DNA from: Rhynchonema sp. JSB1_4
Lineage: Eukaryota > Nematoda > Chromadorea > Monhysterida > Xyalidae
DNA: 64,000 nt
Assembly (NCBI GenBank): GCA_030248065.1
Contig: JASAMV010000893.1
Location: 28,335 to 92,334 of the forward strand
Reading direction: 5' to 3'
Shown: one piece after another, positions 48,901 to 60,291 of the stretch
Layout: every line of letters begins with the position of its first letter
Position numbering within the stretch: position 1 is the first letter of the stretch
Made by a program: the position numbers and the translations under genes
Notes under the pieces: model-generated
Told to the model about the DNA's origin: nothing
Database searches by the model: none
The model's input: only the letters and a program-made list of their open reading frames with translations

Positions 48901-51900
48901 AAGAGCTTAACATTTGTGCGTGACATAGGCTGTCGGAATGCTTTCCAACGGTATGTAACAATATGTGCTGCTACCCTTCCTTCGGTTATGTCCCGAGCCC
49001 TTTAACGCAGATAAACACATGCCAGAACGTACAGTTCAGTATCATGTCGGTGATGATGGCAGCCGTGTAGCCAACGGTGCGTGCCATCGCCGAATAACCG
49101 TCTGGCTCGCCGTAGTCAACCATTTGGATGCGGTGATCGAACTGGAAATACAAAACAATGCGTGTCGTTGCTGGGAATTTTTCATTTCATTTCAATGCAC
49201 ATTTCGATCCCCGATCTAAAACAGTCCCGATAGACTCACATAGTCGCCGGATTGATTCTGCGTGAGCACGCTGTGATGCAAGATCACTACGTCACGCTCG
49301 CCCTGGTTGTACGCCAATTTGTCCTGTAGATGAGCGACAAGCGTGTCCAGTGGCGTGCCATGCATCGGCACCGACGTATCCTCTTTGAATAGACCAAGAC
49401 TGAAACAACACGATTGAAAAATTGCAGCGCCAGAGGGGGGATAATAATGTTGTTCCATTTGACATGAAGAAGCTGCGTGTTTCTGGTAAAGTGCGGGAAT
49501 GCGCTCCACATAGTGGATTGTGGGATATCAATCAAATCCAATGTCAATACCGGTTGTGCCCAATGTTTGCATGTTTGTGTGACATTCAAATGCGACTCAC
49601 TCCTCCAGTGCTTTCATCAGATCCATGTCCGCCACGCCATCGCCCAACTGTTTGGCAGCCAAATGTCGCAGAGTGTCCGGGAAAATGTCCGGTTTCTGGT
49701 TGAGTGATTTTGCAATCAGGGCCTTCTGCAACACGAAAACAATCGATGAATTGAACAAAATTCTGTCATAATTTATGGCTGGCAATACTAACAACAGAAC
49801 GCACCCAAGACAGTTGCGGTCCGATGTTGGGGTCGAATGTCGGGTCGCGTTCCATGGAGAGAAGATTCAATTTCTGCAGGCCGCGCATAGTTTCGAAGAA
49901 GCCCTTTAATTATGTCAAATAAGTACAAGTAGTTGCAAGCAACACATGGGAATGTCCACTTTTGTGTGCTATAAAGACACGGAGATATCGAAAGGTCACT
50001 GCAAATAGCTGCCAAACAGGTTGAGGAATTGCGGTACACAACAAATCCATTTCAAAATTATGTTTCATGAAACCGACAGAAGGAAATTACACAAAATACG
50101 ACCTGTTCAACACTCAAGTACATAGTGTACAGTACCAAACCACACCAACTTCATATCTCAACGTGCCCCTGAGCAAGGTGTTGCATTCGTTCTCAATGTT
50201 GTACAGCGATGTGTACACCGTGGAATCGCGATTCGGATAGCCGACCAGATTGAAGCCGGGCATAAAGTCCACTTTTTCGTAACTGTCCATTGCGCCACCC
50301 GGTGGAATCTGCACGATGAGAATTAAAAAATTCGAATTTGAAAAATTAAGAATCTGTTCGAAAAAAAATCAAACAAAATTAATCAGTGTCAAGCAACCCC
50401 AACCTCAACGACTTTTCCTTTGCGCAAGTACTTAGCCGGATTCATCAAGGCGAGCAGAACGCCTTTTGGACTCCAGCTGCAATTGAGAAGGTGCACATTA
50501 CATGAGCAAGTACAATATCAACACAACCACTTCAGCTTGGTACATCTGCTGAACACCACCTGTTGTGGTTTACCTGAATTTATATCTGAGCGGATTGTCG
50601 GAGCACTCTGGTGCGGGCAGTCCACCACAGTATGATATGAAGGACCGAACCTGCGCAGATACAGTAACAAGGATTGACATTGGGCTGTGTCGGTTGTGAG
50701 GGCAGACCAGCAGACACATCAAATCGACCAACCTTTGCCTCATTTTCATGTGCCTGATCAATACATTCCATGGCCAACATGTGATCAATGCCCGGGTCCA
50801 GGCCACATTCGTTCATCACCGTGATACCGGCGTCGAGAGCACTGCAAATGAAAACGAGCAACGTTATTTCAATCAAAGCTCAGATTTCCTGAGCTGCTTG
50901 CGGTGGATGGGCCATGTGTCTCTGCGAACTTGGCGCAGAATGATCTTATTTATTTCACTGTCCAACAAAGATTTGTATCAAAGTTAGAACTGTTGCGGAA
51001 GTAAACCAGTGGTAGATGCAAGCGGTGAACGCGAAAAATCCAAAGAACGTAAATCAACCGGTACCACCCAAGAATAATTGCAGTTTTAGCCCCTCCCGAA
51101 CACGAATAAGCAATCAGCCAGCACCAACTCATTCTGCAACGCGACCATGGCGTCCGACAGGTAACTGCTGGTCACCAAGTCAGTTTTGTGTTTGATGCAC
51201 AAGCGAGCAATCAGAGGGTGCAAGGTGTAGGGCAGCAGCGAGATCACCACATTGTGGTCGCGGATCAACTGAAAATCAACTGATCATCAATCAAACATTG
51301 AATTGCCGAGTTTTTGAGTCGCTTGAAAGTGTCAAAAATCGCTTGCTTGTGTAAAAAGACTGTTTCAAACACTTTTAGACCCATTTTAGACACCTTTATA
51401 AAATTTTCGGGTTACTTTCTCAGAAGCCCCCTTTAGTATGGGAAGCTTTGAATTTTTTGATTTGATTTGCAACCCCGCTGGTATGGTGCGAGCACCTTGA
51501 TAGCAACGCCGTTGCCACAACTAAAACGTTAAGCAAGAGGGAAAAATTCAACTCATACTTGCTCAACACTATCCGGGTTGGTTTGCACATCACATACAAC
51601 CGGATTGACATGTGGCCCAAGACTGGCCAGCTTTTCGAGGTCTGACTGTAGCGCGCTGGCTGCAAACAGAATGTGGCGTTTGGATGCGTTATCGCGACCT
51701 CATTCAAATCTCAGCTATCCAAAAAATAATATGTTAAAATGTTCCTCCCACACATTGACCTGCAGTGACGGTGACACTTCTGTTGCCAGCGAAGTATCTC
51801 ACCACCGGGCCCGACACCAATCCAGCGCCCAATAACAGCACTCGATGTGAATCGGCACCTCTGGGTGGCGCTAACTTGGTCTTGGATGCTGACTGGCTGA

Positions 51901-54900
51901 AAACAAGCAATCAACTACATTACCCTTTGCACAGATCGTCTAAAGTCAGCTGCATGGTAGTCTCTATAAGTTCTGGAACTAGCAGCCGACATTTGGCAAG
52001 CAGTTCAGAGAATAAACGTGGCACTTCTAAGGCACTTCACGATCAAAAAATCAAGGGTAATCATACACAATATCCTGGCGTAATTGTTCGATGTATTGGA
52101 AGTTCGGCGTCAGAGCGCCTTGATGTGTGATGATCGAGTTTTTCACGATCGGTGCAACGTCCAAGTTATCGAAATTGGCACGAGGGTCGCATTTCAGCTG
52201 AACAAACAAAATTGCAAAAAACGCTGTACACAACGGTGATAATTAATTTTCCGAACTGAATAGACTTCTCAACTGCCCTGCGCCCCACAACAGCCCCCAA
52301 TACCTTGGTTGCGACACTTACAATTTCGTCCATGTAAGGCATCAGCAAATCACCGAAATACGTGGTCGCTTCGAGCGGCATTTGCGCGGGCATGTTGTCG
52401 ATGCTGCACACCAGACAGCCGGTGGGTGGCGCAAGACTGCAACCAAATCCGTCAAACCGTCGCGTTAGGAAAGTGAACACGTTTACTACTGACTGCGCTA
52501 ATATATGACACCAACACGGTAACGGTAGCTGGTGGGTACTACTGTTGCCAAAAGATGGTAAGTTGGATAGAAATCCAACACTGCGGTGACTTACTTACCC
52601 GTCTTCCATGCTCGATTGATTGCTGTCAGCGTCGTAAATGACGAACGGAACATCGATCGTCGTGCATTCACGCATAAACTCAATGCTGCCGCCTGGATCA
52701 GCACTGATGTCACACAATGCCACAAGACTGAAACAGGTGCTCAATGTGGTTCGACTATAATTGGCTGCGATAAAGCTTTTTCTTTTAGATTTTTAGAACT
52801 GGCCATTGACTAGTAAACTCTGTATATCTACCAGCCAGGACGACAAAAACACAAAAACAGCGGTACTAAGCCCCAAAATTCCACAAGCCAGTTTGGCTAT
52901 TGATTGAAAAAATCCCTGCCTGCAGGTGACTTCCAAATGCCAACACAACGAAATAAAATTGCACCAAATGAACAGATTATGGCGGGAGGCCAGCCAACCT
53001 ATGCGGCAGTGTGGGTTGTCCGGGCACGTCCGGACTCGGTTTAGCCTTGGGCGTCAACAAATGTTTCGCATCAGGTATGGTCAGCAGTCTTGGATGGTTT
53101 GGTGCCCAATAAATACAGTTCATTAGCACTGTGGTGTAGGGAGCGATCTGCAAACATAAAACCAAGCAGTTGGGGATGGTGGTCGGTCGTCAAAAGAAGC
53201 GAAAGAAACAGCGTTAACAAAAAACGACGGGTGAGTGAGTACGCGATGCATTGCTAGCAAATGTGAAATATTAGCGCATGTTGTCACTTGACAAAAACCA
53301 GCCAGCACGCACATTAGTTGAGAACGACGACTCATAACGTTCGGGATGTTCCCAGAATTCCTGTTCATTGAACGCACCGCCCTCGCGTCGCACGAGGTGA
53401 TCGGGCATGTCGACCACACACGCGTACACGCGGTCACGACCTGCAATCATCCTGCCGTGGCAGCCATATGTGAAAGAACAATCAAAAATATTGAGATCGA
53501 GTTTCGCTGCAAATATTGGAGAATTTTGTGCTCAAACTTACGCCCTTTCTGTCGAACATTTGGCAGCATGTCGACCGTCACGTACTCGTGTGGCATGTGT
53601 TGCAACAAATCCTGCATTAACGTCGTATGTTGATTGTGTAGGCCCGCGTGAACCTTATCAACTTTGGAAGCTGCCTTGGTCACATGACTTTTGTGCATTC
53701 CGATATGAGCGAGCTATTGTTGCCATGCAGTTTGACCAAACCCAGTAAATCTCGAAAAGCAACAGACGGCACCGAACCGATCACTAAGTTGAATAGCGGC
53801 CACAAACTGATGACTTGATTGGCATGACATGACAATGCCAACCTGCGCGCCCTGCGACACATTACCGCATCCGGTGAAGACAAACACGAGCGGTCCCAAT
53901 GACTCGGGCATGAGGCCGAGCGCAATCTCGTAGCCACAATCTCGCAGTGCGTTGACGGCCATGTGCGAGTCGCGGTAATTGTGCGCCAGACCGATGTGCT
54001 GCAAAACGGTCATTGTTGACGACAACGTGTCAAACAGCGACAACCACTTCACACTAATAATGCAACCAAGAATGGCGTGTGATGTCCAAGCGCGAGCAGT
54101 CGCAGTCCCAAGCCGTGCAATATATCGATCATTCCCGCATAACCGGCCCATTTGCCGAACATCACCAGGCGACGGCCCGTCGCGTCCGTCATCTTTTCAT
54201 AATCGATCAGTTGAATTTTCTGCAACATTTGATGATTCATTTTGATCAGCTCAGTTTTCTTCGACCTATTTTCCGTTGAAAATAAGGGTCACTCGGTCAC
54301 AACACATTGGGACCAACGTCAGACGCAACTAAAGTATTTGTGCGTCAATTTCCCAAGCACAATACAGTACAGTGTGAGTGCTTGCTAACGCTAATGGCCG
54401 AATCAACTTGATAGTAGGCGGCAAGATGTGAGTCTTTGTTATTACTGAAAACTCCAAACCGTACCGCCAGCATACTCTAAAAATTTTTGTTGAAGTTTAT
54501 GCTGAACAGACCTTTTCCAATATGGCGTCCAAGAGTGGCATGTTCTCCTTTTGCGCCTTGATTGTGTGACTGAAGAACGCGTACGTCTTCTCGGGTATCA
54601 ATTCATCGACCGGCACTGACTTGACCGACATGATAATGTTGGCCGCACTTAGATCGTCTGATGGCATGGCGCCGGCTGCCATGTAGTCCTGGTGGGAATG
54701 AAAAGTAAGAAAATGTGCATAAAAATAAAAAAATCCAAAGTGCCCTCAGCACTTTGATTTGTCGTCCAGCATTGAAGCTAACATTTCCATGAACCCATTC
54801 ATCCTACATTATACTTGCGTATTTTTCCGCAAAATATATTTTTGGAAAAAAACCGTTTTTTTCCGGAAAAAACCGTTTTTTTCCAAATATTTTTCCAGTA

Positions 54901-55566
54901 CTTAAGGATACCCATGGTCCAAAAACGCCTATTTTGAAGAAAATTTTGCCGGGAATTGGCCTGAAACATGCTAAAAATGCACTTGGAGATTAAAAAGTGC
55001 TCATTTAGAACTGTTTAGCACCTATATACATTGGTTTTGACAACAATCTTTCGTAACCTTGGAAAATTTCTCGGAAATTTTTGGAAAAAAACCGTTTTTT
55101 TCCAAAAGTTGCCACTTGGAAAAATTTCCGGAAAAATAAAAACGTATTTTTCCGGGACTCTGAAAAAACGGTTTTTTCCGTTTTTTTTCCGAAAAAAAAC
55201 GGTTTTTTTTCGGCCCGCAAGTATATCCTACATAGCTCGTGACTGACCTACGGACCAAGGTCATTGGGCATAAATGGGTAGTTTTAATGACAGGGTCCTT
55301 TCAGACGTCGAAAGGTGCAAAATCTACTATACGTGCGTTGCTCATGTTTCAACTGCAGCAACAAGAGTGTTTCGTCCAACGCACACCTGTATGGGGAATG
55401 CGCGTCTGTTGGATGGTTGAATGAGCACGTCAATGCCGCTGTCCACCAATTTCTTGACGTGTTTGGGCGCGAACGGGGCACGTCGTTCCCACGCGTTCAC
55501 CGTTTCACGTCGTATGCCCACAATTGGACGATCATGCGACCGAAATCGACCTGTGGTTGTTGTCAT
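45988..55566 (-). CDS. AASS: Alpha-aminoadipic semialdehyde synthase (LKR/SDH)
   Basis: Bifunctional mitochondrial enzyme for the first two steps of lysine breakdown: lysine-ketoglutarate reductase makes saccharopine, saccharopine dehydrogenase splits it. 23 exons start at 55566, 54688, 54219, 53998, 53611, 53440, 53147, 52727, 52436, 52197, 52034, 51896, 51659, 51268, 50841, 50650, 50476, 50308, 49903, 49725, 49399, 49141 and 46112 (last ends 45988); phases agree, total 970 residues against about 926 in human. LKR blocks: [65 protein letters not shown] blocks: [14 protein letters not shown] (nucleotide-binding loop), [60 protein letters not shown]. No clear mitochondrial presequence precedes the first block, so a non-coding or earlier exon may be missing. 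The last intron is 2.9 kb and full of transposons. Confidence 0.96.
46313..46728. mobile_element. hAT-like MITE with GGATACC units, copy 2
   Basis: 416 bp, same family as 45322-45720; ends CAGTGGTGTCGTTGGG and CCAACCACACCACTG. The flanks CTGTGTGT and CCGTGTGT match at 7 of 8 bases. It lies in the last AASS intron. Confidence 0.88.
46768..49001. mobile_element. TTAA-flanked foldback element 2
   Basis: 2.23 kb between TTAA at 46764-46767 and 49002-49005. The ends are long inverted copies starting AGGGCTCGGGACATAACCGA. The arms match through sequence around 47440-47770 and 48590-48906, with a unique centre near 47.8-48.5 kb. The left arm is interrupted by the inner element. TTAA targets are typical of the piggyBac superfamily, but no transposase is present. 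It sits in the last AASS intron. Confidence 0.92.
46863..47435. mobile_element. Inner TTAA foldback inside foldback 2
   Basis: 573-bp palindromic element between TTAA at 46859-46862 and 47436-47439, with ends AGGGG(G/C)CGCGACAT(T/C)ATTA. The opposite arm of the host has one intact TTAA at 48907-48910 at the matching place (GCACAAATG-TTAA-GCTC read in reverse). It is therefore younger than its host. Confidence 0.92.
54810..55224. mobile_element. MULE-like MITE with CCGTTTTTTTCC units
   Basis: About 415 bp in AASS intron 1. Short inverted ends ATACTTGCG / CGCAAGTAT, and a direct repeat ATCCTACAT on both sides (54801-54809, 55225-55233), a 9-bp duplication as in Mutator-like elements. The interior is made of GGAAAAAACCGTTTTTTTCC units and their variants. 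Confidence 0.78.
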
Positions 55567-56117
55567 GGCTAACGGTTGAGTCACAGCTGAGTTGCTGGCC
55601 GGACAGTGGGACATTGGGTGCACACACGGACACAACAAACACGTTTACAAATCTTCATTTCCACAACAGTATGTCATTCACTCATCCAACTGTGAGGAGC
55701 TATATGATGCATTTCTTGCGCTCTTCAGTGCGCACCTACCACACACACGTGCCGTGCAGCACAATACAAAATTACCAGGCGCTCGGATAGTTCCGCGATT
55801 GTACCCTGATACAACAAGGTGTTATTATCAGTGTGGCCGGATCGGATGAAAAACTAGTGTTCTGCACTGTACACTGAGGATTTGTTGAGGCGAAATGACA
55901 CGGCAGCATGCAACGTTTCTTCGGACGTCACCGATTTAACAAAGTCGTGATTTATCGGCTTAGACAAACTTACCCGGTACCCATTTCCATGCTCACCAGA
56001 CTTTTAATCATCGGGCCAGGCCGAGGTAGCCCGGTCCAGGGCCATCCTGCCAGGCCATGCCATGGACACCAAACACCATCGCCAAATTCAAGCAAAACAA
56101 TGCCCATCAGAACCAAC

Positions 56118-56289
56118 CTCTTGGCATGGCCATCGACGTTAAACATCTCATTGATGTTTTCGTCAAGCACTTTGAATACAAAATCATCGACGGCTTCGAA
56201 TATTGAAAATGTAACAGCAACATCGTGTTGGTGTTGGTGAATCGTAAATTTTGGACAAATTACTGCTGCTGATTCACATTCGCGTGAAT
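56118..56289 (-). CDS. Possible orphan exon upstream of AASS
   Basis: A 172-base frame lies between a good acceptor (TTCTTCTTTCAG) and a GTTGGT donor and reads through FSIFEAVDDFVFKVLDENIN and MFNVDGHAKR. The family was not recognised. A second open piece at about 56061-55975 (ends MIKSLVSMEMGTG before GTAAGT) may belong to the same gene, but the phases do not join. It is on the AASS strand but does not resemble LKR sequence. Confidence 0.3.
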
Positions 56290-56399
56290 CTGAAAGAAGA
56301 AGTCAGGTACGACAGAGATGTTCGGTCCGGCCTGGTGCAATGTGGTTTCTGCGGGGAGGGGACCCCCCGGGTACGCTATCTCCCCTTCATCCCCCTATC

Positions 56400-57190
56400 C
56401 CCCCTCCGGGCAGTGCTGTGGCTACTTCTGAGGGGGAGATACTGCACCTTGTGGCTAAAAAGGGGAGACACCGGGCAGCAGTGGTGTCGTTAGGGGGGGG
56501 TGGTTGGGGGGTTACCCTCCTGGTATGGGGTATGGGAAATCGGACGGGAGGCATTGGGTATAGGAAATGTTTTACTTTTGGAACAAGCACCCCTAAGAAA
56601 TGACTTTTTGACCCCGAGTAGTACCAAAATTGAACATTTTTCGCCTAAAAATGTCAAAAATCGCTTGCTGCCGCAAGAAAACTCCCTTTTAAGCACTTTT
56701 AGACCACTTTTTGGTACTTTCGGAAGATTTTTGGGATCATTTTTTAAAAAAAACCCCTCGGGTATGGGAATTTTTTTAATTTTTGGAGAAATCCCACCTG
56801 GTGTAGGAAATTTTTGATTTTTGGGGGTATGTATGGAAAATTTCCCGAAAATTGGGCTGGGTATGGAAAAATTTCGATTTCTCAACGACACCACTGCCGG
56901 GCAGAGGTCGCAATCGGGCCGGGCCGGATTGGTAGGTCGGGACGGGTTAGGTTTTTGAGTGAAAATTTTTAATGTTTTTATTATGTGTGGAATCGTGCGA
57001 AAACGTAGTATTTGCAAATTTTGGGTAATTTGAGGCAAAAACCATTGATTTTACACCAGTTTTGGCCATTTTGGTCAAAAATTGGCACTTTTGGGGCAAA
57101 ATCGGGGGGGGGGAGATACCTACTGTATCATGCCAAACATCGGGAGGATACCTACTGTAACAGGCGATGGGGATACCTACTGCACTGGGG
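56400..57190. mobile_element. Mixed MITE fragments around 56.4-57.2 kb
   Basis: A GATACTGCACC-type element (start CAGTGCTGTGGCTAC at about 56413), the complete element at 56479-56896, and a fragment starting AGAGGTCGCAATCGGGCC at about 56903 follow each other. Frames here translate to low-complexity Pro/Lys/Arg-rich peptides and are not genes. Confidence 0.65.
56479..56896. mobile_element. hAT-like MITE, CAGTGGTGTCGTT ends
   Basis: 418 bp; ends CAGTGGTGTCGTTAGG and CAACGACACCACTG; exact 8-bp target duplication CCGGGCAG at 56471-56478 and 56897-56904. It interrupts older repeat sequence. The interior differs from that of the copies at 45322 and 46313 (GGTATGGG/GGTATGGAAA units). Confidence 0.9.
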
Positions 57191-57191
57191 G

Positions 57192-57950
57192 CAATGGTGT
57201 AGCAAGGGGGGGGAGGGGGGTGGGGCGGAGGGTCCCCCAGGTACAGCAGGTACTAGGTGTAGGTAGGTAGGTTGACGCTCCATCCTGGTACAGTAGGTAA
57301 GGTAGGTCGCCGCTCGGCGGCTGACACAGGAAGTTGCAATTTTTGGCTCAAAATGGTATAAAATCGGTATTTTTCACTCCAAATAGGCGAAAAATCGCGC
57401 GCTACGCGCGAAATTAGCGTGTTGGAGTACATTTTCATCAATATTTGGACCTAAAAAATTTTGTTCCCCCCCCTAGTTCGGCCGGTACCAGTGTAGTTCC
57501 TGGGGGGAGGGGGGTCCCCCCTAAGGTACACTAACCGCCGCGACCAAGGTACACCAGTACACTAACCGCCGCGCCAGGTACACGAACCGCCTCAATTGTT
57601 CCTAAAATAAGCAATTTTAGGCCTAAAATGGGCATTTTTAGGCCTAAAATGGGTGATTTTTAGGTCATGTTGTCAAAAGTCGCCAAAATATCCTTTTTAT
57701 GGAGAATTTTTTCCAAAAAGGGCCAAAAATCGGTCAAATTTTCTACCTCAAAAAGTGACTTTTTCCTGAATTTGGGTCTTCCCCCCTTCCCCCCAGGGAG
57801 GTACACTAACCGCCGCACGAAAAAAACGGGTGGGTACACTAACCGCCGTGCCGGACCAGGAACTACACTGGCCGGTACAGTAGGTAGGTTGCCGCCCCAC
57901 ATTTTTGGTGGTACAGTAGGTTGCCGCCCCGCCGGGTAGCTACACCACTG
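57192..57950. mobile_element. hAT-like MITE hosting another element
   Basis: Ends CAATGGTGTAGC and GCTACACCACTG; flanks ACTGGGGG and CTGGGGGG are near-matching. The interior repeats GGTACAGTAGGTAGGT units and is split by the element at 57489-57870. Confidence 0.8.
57489..57870. mobile_element. hAT-like MITE with TACACTAACCGCC units
   Basis: 382 bp; ends CAGTGTAGTTCCTGG and CCAGGAACTACACTG; exact 8-bp target duplication GCCGGTAC at 57481-57488 and 57871-57878. The same family, in opposite orientation, is at 13778-14092. Confidence 0.92.
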
Positions 57951-58034
57951 CTGGGGGGCTAGCCCCCAAACCCCCCCCCACCTCCAACACTGACCTAAAT
58001 ACAGCCCCCCCCCGACCCCTAGAAAAGAGCCCCC

Positions 58035-58408
58035 CAGAGGTGGGAATCGGGCCGGGCCGGCCCGACTTTTCGGAACGTCGGGCCGGGCCGGGCCGGGGTG
58101 GCCGGCCCGAAAAGGCCCGACATCATCGAATTTCAATAAAAAATCGTCATTTTTTAGGCTAAATTTGCCAAAATTTCTCGCGATTCTGCAAATTAATACC
58201 GACTTCCATGATTATCAGGTATTTCTAAACCAAAAAACAGTAATTTTTGCACCAAAAAATTGCTTCAAAATATCATCAGAAAAAGTCGGGCCGAAAAAAT
58301 CGGGCCGGGCCGACTTTTTTCCTAGTCGGGCCGGGCCGGGCCGGGCCGACCCCCGGACCTCGTCGGGCCGGGCCGGGCCGATGTAACCCGGCCCGATTCC
58401 CACCTCTG
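58035..58408. mobile_element. hAT-like MITE, CAGAGGTGGGAATCGGGCC ends
   Basis: 374 bp; inverted ends CAGAGGTGGGAATCGGGCC; exact 8-bp target duplication GAGCCCCC at 58027-58034 and 58409-58416. CGGGCCGGGCC arrays line both ends. Confidence 0.92.
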
Positions 58409-58829
58409 GAGCCCCCAATGCAGCCCCCCCAAAAGGGGCCAGTGAATTAATAGAGCCCCCCGGAATGCAGCCCCCTAAGTAACATCCCCTATACAGTGTA
58501 TTAAGGCTTGATCGTGGTGCTTGGTGCACACTGCACAGGTACATTTATGCACGTTAGTTGTTCGTTCAGAGCACATAATACACCTCTTATTGACGAATAA
58601 ACACGAATACCTACAAGCGAAAAAACATCATTTTTAGGGGCCCATTTTTAGTGGTTTTTGGGGGTATTTCTGGGAACAATTTTTTAGGTTCGGGTCAGTG
58701 AATTAATAGAGGCCCCCCGGCATAGAGCCGCCCTCGTAATAGAGCCCCCCAAAATGGGGTCAGTGAATTACTCCCAACCCAAACATCCGAAATTTTCTCT
58801 CCGCTCGAAAATTTTGTGTCGGGTCGGCC
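58409..58829. repeat. AGAGCCCCCC repeat element remnant
   Basis: Contains GTATTAAGGCTTGATCGTGG and several TAGAGCCCCCC units, matching the sequence at 14516-14935 in part. It also formed the target of the 58035-58408 insertion. Confidence 0.55.
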
Positions 58830-59030
58830 GCATGTTGGGAAAAGCTAGTCCCGTTGCCTTGACAGAGAGAAAACGCCAATTTTCGATTTCGCGATAGAAG
58901 GCACGGGTTGGCTCAAGGTTTGGCCTAAGCCTAAGCCTAAGCCTAATAGTAAGCCTAAGCCTAAGCCCAAGCCTAAGCCTGAGAAAAAGGGAAGTCAATT
59001 TTGAAACGGACTAGCTTTTCCCAAAATGCG
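58830..59030. mobile_element. MITE carrying TTAGGC-like repeats, copy 2
   Basis: 201 bp, inverted relative to the copy at 11127-11299. Ends GCATGTTGGGAAAAGCTAGT and, inverted, CGCATTTTGGGAAAAGCTAG. The interior has about ten CCTAAG units, the reverse complement of TTAGGC. GTCGG occurs just outside both ends. Confidence 0.82.
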
Positions 59031-60291
59031 TCGGTGTTCCAAAAAATGGTCTTGATCAGTCTTGATGTTTCAACACGATGACGCTGACGTGTGCGATACT
59101 GTTCCACTTCAGCGTGGTGGACCAGTTGTTTTGTTACTGCTGTCACGTGGCAGTGTTGCAGAATATCAGAGCCAGAGCAGCCTTCGAAGAACGTAATGGT
59201 CTGCAGACACACACAGTGAACGATACTAGTTGTTGGGTACCCAACTCTGATACAATACTTCTGCACGCTTAATGAGACACGAACCACACCGCCGGTGTCA
59301 TGCATGCAGCCTTACCAAAGTTATTTACAAACCCACGTGGTCGCTGTTGGTGTTATTCAAAATGGGAATACGTTTGAGACATCATCAATCTGTGTCCCTC
59401 TATCGCATGCACAGTTAACGTAAAATACCAAAGAATCTTGCACGAACGTGCACCGACAGAAACACGAGACCGGTTTTTTTCTACTGGGGCACTGTGCACC
59501 AATCGCGTACTGCACAAGGTTAATGTCTCGCTTGGAAATACACCTTCTTCGACATTATTTTACAGCGGGTGTTTTGATCAATGACAGCAAAGTTGCGTCG
59601 ATTATTGTGAGAGAACGTGTCAATTGCACTACTCAGGGGTAGGGTTCCAGTTCAAACGCGATCGCAGGTTCGGGACCGGATCGGGACAAACTCCACAATT
59701 TTTCGCGATCTCGGTTAGCCAAAAGTTCGGGATTCCGAATCGGGATCAGATAAAATATTTTTGATCATGTAAAAACCGAAGATTTTGTGGCTCTTTTATC
59801 TCTCGAAATCAGTCGAAAGTCTTTTGTTGATGAAACGAATACAAAAAGAGATAATTTTTGGTCAATATGCAACCTGTTGAACAAATTAACTATATTGAGT
59901 GCAAAATGATGAAAAAATTAACCGGTGGTGAAAAGATTCTAATAGAATTGATCCATTTGATCTAATCCATTTTGGAATGTACTTACAAACCTGCGCTCCT
60001 CGTTATGAAAGCGGCCATCATTTAACATACTAATTTTCAACCCGTTTGCTTGTGATCAGAACGCCACCAATTTTAGCTAAGTATACTCCTCACCAACTTC
60101 GGATTGCAACCCAAAGGCACACCTACGATTAGAAGATCACTCACAACAACGACAACCACGAAATAAACGTGACAACCCAGAATAAAATACACCTACAGTA
60201 TAATTCCTAACAACCACAGAGCTTTTTTAAAATGAGATGTGGAAGTCATGACAGCAAATTTTTGTCAAGCATAGAAAACGTTATCATAGGC
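59031..60291. other. No gene recognised
   Basis: Between the MITE and the 3' end of the hydrolase gene; AT-rich, short frames only. A repeated GGGTTCCAG/GGTTCGGGACCGG segment near 59640-59750 may be a degenerate element. Confidence 0.45.

Noticed and set aside
48748..49005. 85-codon frame in foldback 2 as a transposase exon
   Set aside because: The same sequence occurs inverted in the other arm; no DDE or zinc-finger feature is visible.
58920..58980. CCTAAG run as a real telomere or chromosome end
   Set aside because: It is short, degenerate and lies inside an element with inverted terminal repeats, with unique genes on both sides.
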